Assembly: GCF_005517195.1 (NCBI RefSeq)
Contig: NZ_CP040244.1
Coordinates: 5,164,001-5,228,000 of the forward strand
Origin: Streptomyces vilmorinianum
GTDB taxonomy: Bacteria > Actinomycetota > Actinomycetes > Streptomycetales > Streptomycetaceae
Direction of reading: 5' to 3'
DNA: 64,000 bases
In this document: positions 7,853-18,411 of the stretch, piece after piece
Layout of the letters: every line of letters begins with the position of its first letter
How positions within the stretch are numbered: the stretch's first letter is position 1
Program-made: the position numbers and the translations under genes
Notes under the pieces: generated by a model
Database searches by the model: none
What the model was told of the DNA's origin: nothing
The model's input: only the letters and a program-made list of their open reading frames with translations

Positions 7853-7866
7853 GTGACACAGATCAC
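7853..7866. promoter_or_regulatory. Crp-type dyad in the 359-bp gap upstream of the symporter
   Basis: GTGA-N6-TCAC is perfect here and overlaps a second dyad, AGATCAC (7860-7866) with GTGATCT (7877-7883). The gap 7617-7975 lies between two minus-strand genes, and I see no further gene in it. It also holds the 8-bp palindrome GTGATCAC at 7741. Streptomyces Crp recognises GTG-N6-GNCAC, which this site fits except for one base. It would act on the symporter promoter. Confidence 0.5.
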
Positions 7867-7975
7867 ATGACGTAAAGTGATCTACAGAAAGCCCAGCAAG
7901 CGTGACCCGACCGTTATCCGGACACATACATCCGTTCACAGGACACGCATATCTGCTGGTCAGGAGTATGCCGCG

Positions 7976-10900
7976 TTAGAGACCTGTCCTTCCACCCGGT
8001 CGCGCGAGCAGATGGCGGGGGTCCGCGGCACGCGTGATCGCCGCCTCGACGGCCGTGATGCGCTCGGCCAGCAGACCGAGCGCGGCGATCGCGCGGCCCA
8101 GCGGATCGTCCTCGGCGCCGCCGAGCGCCCCGGCCCGCCGGTAGGCGGCGGTGACCTCCGCCCAGCGGGCGGCCTGCGGCCCGGTGAGGGTGCCGCGGAG
8201 CTCGGCGAGCTTCAGGAGATTGGCCTCGGCCTCGTCGGTGAGCGTCTGGGCCTCGGCCGCGTAGTGGTCGTCGATCGCGGCGGTGAGTTCGGCGTCGTTC
8301 ATGGCCGGCGAGATACGGGCCACGATCTTGTTCATGTTGCGGTACGAGCCCTGGAGCCGGAAGGGCGGTTCGGTCCTGGCCGCGTCGGACTGCGCGGCGG
8401 AGGCGATGTACGCCGCGTTGACCGCGAGGACCGTGGCGCGGGCGGTCAGCAGATGCCGCAGGACGGCGAGGATCCGGTCGAACTCGGCGGGCGCGTAGGA
8501 GTGGGTCAGCCGTTCGCGGCGCGCCGTCGGGTCGCCTTCGGCGAGACGGACGAGGAGTTCCAGGTCGGCCCGGTCGCGGCCGGCCAGCGGGGCGAGGGCC
8601 GGGTGGGAGGTCAGGGCGTTCTCGACGAAGCTGAGGGCGAAGGCGTCCTCCTTGCCGGTGAGCACGTCGCCGAGGTTCCACACGTCGGCGCGGTTGGCCA
8701 GCATGTCGGGGAGACGGAAGCGCTGCCCGGTCTCGGTGTAGGGGTTTCCGGCCATGCAGACGGCGAAGCGCTTGCCCCGCAGGTCGTGCCCGTTCAGCGT
8801 GCGGGTGGCGTCGCAGAGCGGGATGAACCTCTGCAGGAACTCCGGCGAGCAGTGCTGGATGTCGTCCAGGTACAGCAGGACGTTGTTGCCCGCCTCCAGG
8901 GCGAAGGCGATCTTCTCCAGCTCCCGGCGGGCGGCGGCGCCCCTGGCCTCGGCGGGGTCGAGCGAGGTGGTGTCCTGGCCGAGGGCCGGCCCGTCGACCT
9001 TGACCAGGAGGAGCCCGAGGCGCTCGGCGACGTACTCGACCAGCGTCGTCTTGCCGTACCCCGGCGGAGAGAGGAGCAGCAGCAGGCCGTGGGAGTCGGT
9101 CCGCTTGGCGTCGCCGACGGCGCCGAGCTGCTTGGCGAGGTTGTCGCCGATCAGCGGCAGGTAGACCTCGTCGACGAGCCGGTTGCGCACGAAGGACGAC
9201 ATGACGCGGGGCCGGTGGTCGTCCACCCGCAGCCGGGCCCGCTCGGCCGCGACGAGTTCCGTGCGAAGCCGCTGGTAGTGACGGAATCCGGGCACGTCCT
9301 CGCCGGCGAACTCCTCGGTCCTTGCCAGGAACTCGTCCAGGCGCAGCCCGAGGGCGCCCGCACGCACCCGGGGGTGCGTGCCGAGGAGCCCCGTGACCTG
9401 CGCCGTGGTCGCGGCGTCGGCCTCGTACCGCTCCAGCGCCGGGCACAGCTCGACGGCGACGGCCTCGGCGAGCACGCCGTCCTCGGGCGACTCCCCCGAC
9501 GACGACGCGTAGGACGTGAGCCAGGCCTCGACGAGCTGGCGGCGTGCGCCCGTCTCCGTCAGTACGGCGAGGTCCTCGTCGTACGCGGGGCTTCCGACGG
9601 CCCGGCGGAACTTGTCCAGGAGGGTGCGGGCCGCGTCCGAGAGCGCGAAACCGTCCGGGCCCGCCGCCAGTTCCTCGACGAGGTACGCGGCGGCCGTCCG
9701 GTCGCCGATCTCCCCGGCCAGCTCCTCGCGCAGCCCCTCGACGGCGGACGCGGCACCGAAGACGTCACGGGCCCGGGTGAGGGAGACCGCGCGCCGGGTC
9801 CACTGCGCACGGGCCTCCGGGGTGGTCTCGTGCGCCCAGAAGATCTGGGCGGCCGCCCGGGCCGCTCCCGGGTACCGCAGCAGCCCCGCCTCCTGGCTCA
9901 GCCGCAGCACCGCGCCCAGGATCCGCGCCGCGTCGTGGTCGTGGACCCCGCGCTCGTATCCCTCGTCCGGGGCGGCCTCGGCCGCCTTCCGTACGAGGGC
10001 GGGGTGGTCGGCGCCCGCGAGGCCGTCGACGCCGTGCTCGGCGAGGAGCCGGGCGGCCAGGTACTCGGCGCGGTAGACCTCCGGCGACTCGGAGGGCAGC
10101 GTCCGGTTCCAGTACCGCCGGGTCGCCGCGAACTCCGGGTCGGTGACCGGCGCGCGGTAGTCGGTGCCCGTCAGCGCGAACGCGAGGGTGTCCTCGTACG
10201 GTACGAGGGACAGCTCGGGGGCCTGCCGGTGGACGGCGAACCGGTGGCGGCCGAGGCGGAGCGTGGCGCCGTCCGTCGAGAACAGGTCGGTACGGTCCCG
10301 CAGCGCCCGCCCCGCCTCCTGGCGGACGGCGGCCAGCCGGCCCTCCAGCTCCTCCGCCCTGACCTGGTCGCCCAGGTCGCGCAGCTCGGCCACGGTGCGG
10401 CGGACCTTGGTGACCATGGGGTCGGAGGCGAAGTACGTCTGTACGTCGTCGGGTCCCGCGAGGGTCGCGGCCCGCCGGGCGATCGTCCCGAGGACCCGGC
10501 CCGCCGACTCGGCGAGGCGTTCGCCGCGCCGGGCGCGGGCGTCCTGGAGCGACTGCCGGCGCGCGGTGAACGCGTCGTGGATCTCGGTCCGCTTCTCGGC
10601 GAGGCCGGCGAGGAAGCCGTCGTGCTCGGCGAACCGGGACTCGAGGGCGTCCAGCTGGAGCAGCAGCCTGCCGAGTTGGTCGTCGCAGTCCTCCGGTGTC
10701 GTGGCCGCCGCCAGCGCACCGGTGACCGCCTGGCCGAGCAGGGCGAGCTCGGCCGCGTACTCGGCGCGCCCCTCCCGGTCGAGCAGTTCGGTGCGGCGGG
10801 CGACGAGGACGGCCCGGGCGCGGTTGACCGCACCGAGGACCTCGGCGATCCGCTCCAGGATGGCGGTGCGTACGGTCGCGTCGCCGATGTCGAGGCCCGC

Positions 10901-12802
10901 GATGGTCTCGCTGAGCGCCCGGAGTCCTTCGGCCTGCGCGTCGACGCGCTCGCCGAGGGCGCCGGCCTCGGCGACGGTGGCGGCCTGCCCGGCCTCGGCG
11001 GCGAGCCGCTCGGCCTCGTCGTGGTGAACGGTGAAGGCGTCCTCCCGGCGGAGGAACGCGACGGCCCGCCGGCCGACGGAGACGATCTCCGCCTCGACGT
11101 CCCGGGAGAGGGCGTCGATGCCGTCGGTGTCGGCGTACCGCATCTCCTTCAGCGTGGCCGCGTGGCCCTTGGCCCGGCGCAGTTCGGTGATCCGGGAGAT
11201 CCACTCCTCGGCCGTGGCGGGGGCCTCGCCCCGCACCCGCCGGACCAGCCGGGCGAGCTGCCGGGACGCCTCCTCCAGCGCCTCGGCCGCCTGCCGGGTG
11301 AGGGTCGTCACGGTCTCGAACTCGTCGAGGACCTGCGCGGCGGTCTCGCGCACCGCGGTCAGCGGGGTGCGCAGGTCGCCGGTCTCCGGGTCGCCCAGCC
11401 AGTGGTGGACGTCGGCCGCCCGTACGCAGGCGGCGACCAGCGCCTGGTACACCTCGCCGGTGGGGGTGGACTCGGTGGCCTGGCGGGCGATCGCGAGGCA
11501 GTCGGAGACGCCCCGGACCAGATCGGCGTTGCCGATGCGGGCCAGCGGACCGCTGCCCAGGGGCTCCACGTGGGTGTCGGCGACGAACGGGGTCTGCCAG
11601 ATCTGCACCGGGTGCACCCGGCCCGGCTCCTCCTCCTCGGCGCGCAGCACGACCATCGTCCCGTCGTCGAGGAGCGCGTATCCGCGGCAGGAGAGGGGGC
11701 TGGCGACCTCCTTGCGGATCACGTTGTAGGCGAGGAGGAGGCAGCGGCCCTCCGTGGGGGCGCGGAAGACGAAGAGGAGGTCCTCACCGGTGGGCGAGCG
11801 CATCCCGCGCTCGAACTCGAGCCCGGCCGTGTCCGTGGCCGTGTCCGTGCCGAAGGCTTTCACCGTCCCCGCGGCGAGGCAGTAGCCGCCGGGGAAGACG
11901 ATCCCCTGCTCGTCGGGCAGCCGGAGGCACGCCTGTCCGATGCCGTCGAGCCTGACCACGGTCCCCGTCAGCGCGTTGAAGACGAGATACCGCCACGCCT
12001 CCTCCTTGTACGGGCGGACGCGGACCAGGACGAGAGGGCCCACGCTCGCGTACGAGACGTCGGCGTCGGCCAGGGACTGCAGGGGTTCGGCGACGGGCTC
12101 GGAGTGGATGCCGTCGCCGGTCTCGGTGTCGTTCTCCGTCTTCACGGTGAGCGACCCGCCGACGGTGGAGACGAAGAGGCGGCCGTCCAGCGAGATGTGC
12201 GGGTGCCGGCCGGGGATGTGGTCGTCGCGGGTGGTCTCCACCCAGTCGATGTCGTGGGAGGGCGGGAAGACGTGGTCGCGCTCCCCCTGGGCGTCGAGGA
12301 ACCGTGTCCGGCCGGACGGGTCGACCGACCAGCGCAGCACGCGGACGTCCTCGCTCCGCTCCCCGGTACGGAAGACGGCGAGGAGCCGGCCGTCCGTGCG
12401 GCGCAGCCGGAGCAGGCGAGCGTCGCGGAAGTACCGGTGCAGGGCGGTGAACTCCCGTACGAACGCGGGGTCGTCCAGGAGCCCGGGCACCGCGTCCTCG
12501 GGCAGTGGGGCCAGGTCGCGGTCGTACAGCGCGAACACCTCGGCGACCGGGGGCTCGTCCCGTCCGGCGAAGGACGTGGAGGAGCCGACGAGCAGCAGGT
12601 CGCCGACGGCGACGATGTCCCTCGGTACGCGGGCCTGCTCGCTGCGGACGCGGTCGGTGCCGGTGAGGCGGAACTCGCCGGTGCCGAACTCGGCGGTCCG
12701 GGCCTGGTTCAGGGCCTCGGCGCGCCGGGCGAGCTCGGTCGCCTGCGCGGTGAGGCGGTCGCGCAGTACCGCGTACGTGTCCTGGTCGATACCGGCACTC
12801 AT
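7976..12802 (-). CDS. Giant DUF3686-type AAA ATPase ('DNA repair ATPase' family)
   Basis: A 1,608-residue protein starting MSAGIDQDTYAVLRDRL. The first 450 or so residues are beta-rich (propeller-like segments such as 'GRLLAVFRTGERSEDVRVLR') and match what I know as the DUF3686 region. Residues 450-1,000 are largely helical with coiled-coil character. A C-terminal AAA module follows, with Walker A 'PPGYGKTT' near residue 1247, Walker B 'NVLLYLDDIQ', sensor-1 'CMAGNPY' and arginine-finger-like 'MLANRAD'. The ATG at 12802 has a GGGAG box. The gene lies downstream of an OB-fold protein and a flotillin, the usual company of this family. Databases name it a DNA repair ATPase, but nothing here shows DNA repair; membrane-associated remodelling is as likely. 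Confidence 0.8.
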   Translation of the reverse strand: MSAGIDQDTYAVLRDRLTAQATELARRAEALNQARTAEFGTGEFRLTGTDRVRSEQARVPRDIVAVGDLLLVGSSTSFAGRDEPPVAEVFALYDRDLAPLPEDAVPGLLDDPAFVREFTALHRYFRDARLLRLRRTDGRLLAVFRTGERSEDVRVLRWSVDPSGRTRFLDAQGERDHVFPPSHDIDWVETTRDDHIPGRHPHISLDGRLFVSTVGGSLTVKTENDTETGDGIHSEPVAEPLQSLADADVSYASVGPLVLVRVRPYKEEAWRYLVFNALTGTVVRLDGIGQACLRLPDEQGIVFPGGYCLAAGTVKAFGTDTATDTAGLEFERGMRSPTGEDLLFVFRAPTEGRCLLLAYNVIRKEVASPLSCRGYALLDDGTMVVLRAEEEEPGRVHPVQIWQTPFVADTHVEPLGSGPLARIGNADLVRGVSDCLAIARQATESTPTGEVYQALVAACVRAADVHHWLGDPETGDLRTPLTAVRETAAQVLDEFETVTTLTRQAAEALEEASRQLARLVRRVRGEAPATAEEWISRITELRRAKGHAATLKEMRYADTDGIDALSRDVEAEIVSVGRRAVAFLRREDAFTVHHDEAERLAAEAGQAATVAEAGALGERVDAQAEGLRALSETIAGLDIGDATVRTAILERIAEVLGAVNRARAVLVARRTELLDREGRAEYAAELALLGQAVTGALAAATTPEDCDDQLGRLLLQLDALESRFAEHDGFLAGLAEKRTEIHDAFTARRQSLQDARARRGERLAESAGRVLGTIARRAATLAGPDDVQTYFASDPMVTKVRRTVAELRDLGDQVRAEELEGRLAAVRQEAGRALRDRTDLFSTDGATLRLGRHRFAVHRQAPELSLVPYEDTLAFALTGTDYRAPVTDPEFAATRRYWNRTLPSESPEVYRAEYLAARLLAEHGVDGLAGADHPALVRKAAEAAPDEGYERGVHDHDAARILGAVLRLSQEAGLLRYPGAARAAAQIFWAHETTPEARAQWTRRAVSLTRARDVFGAASAVEGLREELAGEIGDRTAAAYLVEELAAGPDGFALSDAARTLLDKFRRAVGSPAYDEDLAVLTETGARRQLVEAWLTSYASSSGESPEDGVLAEAVAVELCPALERYEADAATTAQVTGLLGTHPRVRAGALGLRLDEFLARTEEFAGEDVPGFRHYQRLRTELVAAERARLRVDDHRPRVMSSFVRNRLVDEVYLPLIGDNLAKQLGAVGDAKRTDSHGLLLLLSPPGYGKTTLVEYVAERLGLLLVKVDGPALGQDTTSLDPAEARGAAARRELEKIAFALEAGNNVLLYLDDIQHCSPEFLQRFIPLCDATRTLNGHDLRGKRFAVCMAGNPYTETGQRFRLPDMLANRADVWNLGDVLTGKEDAFALSFVENALTSHPALAPLAGRDRADLELLVRLAEGDPTARRERLTHSYAPAEFDRILAVLRHLLTARATVLAVNAAYIASAAQSDAARTEPPFRLQGSYRNMNKIVARISPAMNDAELTAAIDDHYAAEAQTLTDEAEANLLKLAELRGTLTGPQAARWAEVTAAYRRAGALGGAEDDPLGRAIAALGLLAERITAVEAAITRAADPRHLLARPGGRTGL

Positions 12803-12838
12803 CTTCGTTCCGCTCCCTCGTACCGTGATGAAAAAGAC

Positions 12839-12879
12839 GGGTCCGGTGCCCACAACCCCCGTGTGCCGGCACCGGACCC
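12839..12879 (-). terminator. Intrinsic terminator with T5 tract between flotillin and ATPase genes
   Basis: On the minus strand the 12-bp perfect arms GGGTCCGGTGCC and GGCACCGGACCC (17-nt loop) are followed by GTC and then TTTTT. A smaller GACCGC/GCGGTC hairpin (12882-12903) precedes it and overlaps the flotillin stop. The ATPase start codon is only 29 nt after the T tract, so the ATPase must be expressed by read-through or from a promoter inside the flotillin gene. Confidence 0.85.
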
Positions 12880-12901
12880 TTGACCGCTCCCCCCGGGGCG
12901 G

Positions 12902-14929
12902 TCAGCTCTTGGCGGCGCCGTTCAGCCCGCTGGTCCGCGCGATCTCCGCGATCTCCGCGATCTCCGCCGATCCCGCGTCGAGTACGCCAGACTTCATGAG
13001 CTTGGCGAGCAGCGCGGACACGCTGAGGTTCTGCACATCGGCGGTCGAGAGCGAGCCGAGCACCTTGGTCAGGTCCTCGGTGAAGGAACCGGACCCGTTC
13101 AGCCAGGGGCCGGCGAGGGCCTGCGCGGTCTGCGAGGAGTCCATGAAGCCGTCCACGGACTTGCCGAGCGCGATCGACTGCACGAGGCGGTCGAGGAAGA
13201 CGGACTCGCCGCCGACGATGTTGATGTCCGCGTGCTCCAGACCGGTGGCCAGGACCGTGGCCTGCGCCTCGGCGACCTGCCGCTGCACCTCGAGTCCGGC
13301 GAGACGGATGTCCTTCTCGGCCTCCAGGCGCAGCCGGTACTCCTCGTGGGTGCGGGACGCCTCGTCGAGGGCGGCCATCGCCGCGGCCTTCTCGGTCAGA
13401 CCGGCGGCCTCGGCCTTCAGCTTCTCGCCGATCGCGGTCGCCTCGGCCAGCGCCTTCTCCCGCGTGCCGATCGCCTCGGCCCGCAGCCGGGCCTCCGTCG
13501 CCTCGGCCTCCGCCCGGCCGGCCTTCTCGATCGCGCCGGCCTCCTTCTCGCGCACCTGGACGGCGGCGAGTCCCTCGGCCGCGGCCTCCGCCTGGACACC
13601 CTCGGCGAGCCGGATCTTGGCGCGGGCGTCCATGTCCGCGGCCTTGTGGCGGGCCTCGGCGAGCGTGAGCTCCTCGGCCGCGCGGTGGACGGCGGCCTGC
13701 TCGGCGGCCTCGGCGGCCTTGATGTCCTTGACCAGCCGCTCCTGCGCCTGGCCCTCGGCGGCGATGACGAGGGCCTGCCGCTCGCGCTCGGCCTCCTCGA
13801 CCGCCCGCAGCCGCTTGATCGACTCCTCCTGCTCGGCGACCGTACGGTCCACGGCCACCCGCTCGCGGATCACCTCGGCGATCTCACGGCGCTCGGCCTC
13901 GAGCTCCTTCTCGGCGGCGATCCGGGTGAGTTCGGTCTCCCGGTCCCGGGAGATGACCTCCAGGAGCCGGTCCTTCTCGATCCGCTCGTTCTCGATGGCG
14001 ATGACCCGCTCGCGGTTCTTCTGCGCGACCGCCACCTCACGGGCCTGGTTCTCGCGCTGGACGCCGAGCTGCTCCTCGGTCCTGAGGAAGGCGCTCTGCG
14101 CGCGCAGCCGCTCCTCCTCCACCACCCGGGCGGTCTCGGCCTCCTCCCGGGCCCGTACGGTCTCGATCTCACGCCGCTGCTTGATCTCGGCGTCCGTCTG
14201 CCGGCGCTCCAGCTCCAGGATCGCCTCGCGGGCGTCGACGTTCTGGCGGGTGATCTCCTTCTCCTCCGTGCGCTGGAACTCGTTGGTGCGCACGTGCTCG
14301 ATGGCGGTCAGCTCGGTGATCTTCCGGATGCCCTGGGCGTCCAGGACGTTGGACGGGTCGAGCTGGCTGAGCGGGGTCTGCTCCAGGTAGTCGATCGCGG
14401 CGTCCTCCAGGCTGTAGCCGTTGAGGTCGATGCCGATGATCTCGATGATCTTGAACCGCAGCTCCTCGCGCTTGGTGTAGAGGTCGATGAAGTCCATCTG
14501 CTTGCCGACCGTCTTGAGCGCCTCGGAGAACTTGGCGTTGAACAGCTCCTGCAGCGTCGACTGGTCGCTCGCGCGGGCGGTTCCGATCGCCTGGGCGACC
14601 CTGATGACGTCCTCGACGGTCTTGTTGACCCGTACGAAGAACGAGATCCGGATGTCGGCGCGGATGTTGTCCCGGCAGATCAGTCCGTCCCGGCCCGTGC
14701 GGCTGATCTCGATCGTCTTCACCGAGATGTCCATGACCTCGGCCTTGTGCAGGACCGGCAGGACCACTTGTCCGGTGAAGGTGACGTCGACCTTCCGCAT
14801 CTTCGACACGATCAGCGCCTTGCCCTGCTCCACCTTGCGGAACAGCCGGCTGATCACGAACAGGAGGGTGACGGTGACGAGCAGGACAACGGCGACGAGC
14901 ACGCCGATGCCCAGGGTGATGGCATCCAT
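12902..14929 (-). CDS. Flotillin / SPFH (band 7) family membrane protein, YqiK-like
   Basis: A 675-residue protein. It has one N-terminal membrane segment (residues 3-30, ITLGIGVLVAVVLLVTVTLL). The SPFH domain follows, about residues 35-210, including 'CRDNIRADIRISFFVRVNK'. A very long charged, Ala/Glu/Arg-rich coiled coil of about 350 residues is next, ending in a C-terminal region (NIVGGESVFLDRLVQSIALG). This is the flotillin layout. Such proteins oligomerise on the membrane and organise microdomains. It is the middle gene of a three-gene unit, OB-fold protein - flotillin - DUF3686 ATPase. The C-terminus contains a short AEIAEIAEIA repeat. Confidence 0.88.
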   Translation of the reverse strand: MDAITLGIGVLVAVVLLVTVTLLFVISRLFRKVEQGKALIVSKMRKVDVTFTGQVVLPVLHKAEVMDISVKTIEISRTGRDGLICRDNIRADIRISFFVRVNKTVEDVIRVAQAIGTARASDQSTLQELFNAKFSEALKTVGKQMDFIDLYTKREELRFKIIEIIGIDLNGYSLEDAAIDYLEQTPLSQLDPSNVLDAQGIRKITELTAIEHVRTNEFQRTEEKEITRQNVDAREAILELERRQTDAEIKQRREIETVRAREEAETARVVEEERLRAQSAFLRTEEQLGVQRENQAREVAVAQKNRERVIAIENERIEKDRLLEVISRDRETELTRIAAEKELEAERREIAEVIRERVAVDRTVAEQEESIKRLRAVEEAERERQALVIAAEGQAQERLVKDIKAAEAAEQAAVHRAAEELTLAEARHKAADMDARAKIRLAEGVQAEAAAEGLAAVQVREKEAGAIEKAGRAEAEATEARLRAEAIGTREKALAEATAIGEKLKAEAAGLTEKAAAMAALDEASRTHEEYRLRLEAEKDIRLAGLEVQRQVAEAQATVLATGLEHADINIVGGESVFLDRLVQSIALGKSVDGFMDSSQTAQALAGPWLNGSGSFTEDLTKVLGSLSTADVQNLSVSALLAKLMKSGVLDAGSAEIAEIAEIARTSGLNGAAKS

Positions 14930-14973
14930 GAGAAGACCCCGTGTGGTGAGAAGGGTGGAGGAGGCGCGAGCGC

Positions 14974-15408
14974 TCAGGCGGCTCGGTCCGGGTCGAGCGC
15001 CGCGTCGAAGGTCGCTTCGAGTGGCGTGTCGAGGGACGCGACCCCGGGTTCGTCGGGGGAAGGCTTCGCCGGCGGGCGAAGGGCCCGGGTCGTGATCCAC
15101 CAGGCGGCCGTCGGCGCGAGCACGAACAGGGCGCCCTTGAGGAGGAACAGGCCGGGCGGTTCGGTACGCGCCAGGGCGACGGAGCCGGCCAGACTGAGCA
15201 ACCACGCCAGGGCGATGCCGACGGAGAGGGACACCGAGGCGGGCACTCTCCCGAGGCGCAGGACGTCGGCGTCCAGATCGGCGTCGAAGCCGTCGTGGTC
15301 CGCGATCCCGCACAGCACCAGCAGCCAGAACCCGGCCACGACGACCAGCGCGGCGGTGAACACGACGGTGGGGAAGGCTGCGGCGGCGGACAGGAACTCG
15401 CTCTGCAT
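14974..15408 (-). CDS. Small OB-fold-containing membrane protein, YqiJ-like
   Basis: A 144-residue protein starting MQSEFLSAAAAFPTVVFTAA with a GGGAGGGG box. It has three membrane segments, about residues 14-34, 55-78 and 88-108. A loop 'DHDGFDADLDADVLRLG' follows the first segment. Its position immediately before a YqiK-type flotillin is that of YqiJ/NfeD-like partners, which bind flotillins through an OB-fold tail. Here the tail is short and acidic, so the OB fold may be missing; the assignment rests mainly on topology and neighbourhood. It is first gene of the module and carries the shared operator upstream. Confidence 0.6.
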   Translation of the reverse strand: MQSEFLSAAAAFPTVVFTAALVVVAGFWLLVLCGIADHDGFDADLDADVLRLGRVPASVSLSVGIALAWLLSLAGSVALARTEPPGLFLLKGALFVLAPTAAWWITTRALRPPAKPSPDEPGVASLDTPLEATFDAALDPDRAA

Positions 15409-15432
15409 CTGTCCCCTCCCCCACGTGGCGCA

Positions 15433-15449
15433 CTTCCGGAACCCGGAAG
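15433..15449. promoter_or_regulatory. Secondary dyad in the flotillin-operon leader
   Basis: CTTCCGG-AAC-CCGGAAG, 7-bp perfect arms with a 3-nt spacer, lies 25 nt upstream of the first gene. It has the same CCGG-N3-CCGG core and spacing as the main operator at 15508 and may be a second, weaker site for the same regulator. Confidence 0.5.
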
Positions 15450-15507
15450 CAAGCACTACGCCTGCCCTCCGGTAACCCCATCGTGGCAGCGAGGGACACC
15501 CCGGCGC

Positions 15508-15526
15508 ATTGCCGGAATCCGGCAAT
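15508..15526. promoter_or_regulatory. Main operator/promoter of flotillin operon 1, shared with operon 2
   Basis: ATTGCCGGAATCCGGCAAT is a perfect palindrome with 9-bp arms and one central base. On the minus strand it is directly preceded by CGTAAAG. The same arrangement, CGTAAAG plus ACTGCCGGAACCCGGCAGT, occurs at 25511-25536 upstream of the second flotillin operon; 22 of 26 positions are identical. A common repressor or activator is the natural reading. Confidence 0.8.
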
Positions 15527-15573
15527 CTTTACGGCGCCATGATGCCGAACGAGCGCCGCTGGACGCGCGCGAG

Positions 15574-15609
15574 GCCGGCGGCGTACGCGAGACCGCGTAC
15601 GCCGCCGGC
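15574..15609 (-). terminator. kdp operon terminator hairpin
   Basis: Perfect 16-bp arms (15574-15589 and 15594-15609, starting GCCGGCGGCGTACGCG) with a 4-nt AGAC loop. It lies 29 nt beyond the kdpC stop and has no T tract. Confidence 0.85.
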
Positions 15610-15637
15610 TTCCTGTGGCGGGCGCTTCAGGGCCTGG

Positions 15638-16249
15638 TCAGCGACCGGCCAGCGCCTTCAGTGCGAGGTTGAGCTCGAGGACGTCGACATGGGGCTCGCC
15701 GAGGAAGCCCGCCGTGCGGCCCTCGGTGTGCTGCTCGACCAGCTCGGCGACCTGCCGCTCGGTCAGTCCGTTGGCCTCGGCGACCCGCTCGACCTGGATC
15801 CGCGCGTACTCCGGGGAGATGTGCGGGTCGATCGCGGAGGCGGAGCCGGTGACCGCGTCCTTGGGGACCTCGGACTCCGGTACGCCGTTGAAGGCCGCCA
15901 CCGCCTTCTTGGTGTCCGCGACGGTCTTGGTCAGCTTGGCGTCGGAGGCGCCGAGCTGGCTCGATCCCGTGGCCAGCGGGTCGTAACCGCTGTTCGACGG
16001 GCGGGGCTGGAACCACTTCGGGTCCGGCTTGTCGGTGCCCTTGATGTTCCAGGTCTGGCCGATGAGTTCGGAGCCGATCTCCTTGCCGTCCGCCTTCACG
16101 ATCGAGCCGTTGGCCTTGTCGTTGAACAGGCCCTGGGCGATGCCGGTGACGGCGAGCGGATAGACGATCCCGGTCACGACCGTGAGCACGAGCAGCATGC
16201 GCAGCGCGGCCCAGACCAGGCGTCCCGTGTTTGCTACGGAGTTGTTCAT
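15638..16249 (-). CDS. kdpC: Potassium-transporting ATPase subunit C
   Basis: A 203-residue protein with one N-terminal membrane anchor (RMLLVLTVVTGIVYPLAVTG). It has the KdpC hallmarks 'FQPRPSNSGYDPLATGSSQLG', 'GSASAIDPHISPEYARIQVERVA' and the C-terminal 'LGEPHVDVLELNLAL'. KdpC assembles with KdpB and KdpA and is needed for high-affinity K+ uptake. It starts 5 nt after the kdpB stop and is the last gene of the operon, followed by a strong hairpin. Confidence 0.96.
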   Translation of the reverse strand: MNNSVANTGRLVWAALRMLLVLTVVTGIVYPLAVTGIAQGLFNDKANGSIVKADGKEIGSELIGQTWNIKGTDKPDPKWFQPRPSNSGYDPLATGSSQLGASDAKLTKTVADTKKAVAAFNGVPESEVPKDAVTGSASAIDPHISPEYARIQVERVAEANGLTERQVAELVEQHTEGRTAGFLGEPHVDVLELNLALKALAGR

Positions 16250-16254
16250 GGCGT

Positions 16255-18407
<2,153 letters not shown>

Positions 18408-18411
<4 letters not shown>

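Noticed and set aside
7877..12883. A 1,668-residue open frame on the plus strand
   Set aside because: It is antisense to the DUF3686-type ATPase. The product is Gly/Arg/Val-rich without domain motifs, whereas the minus frame has full AAA motifs. Long antisense frames are normal in high-GC DNA.
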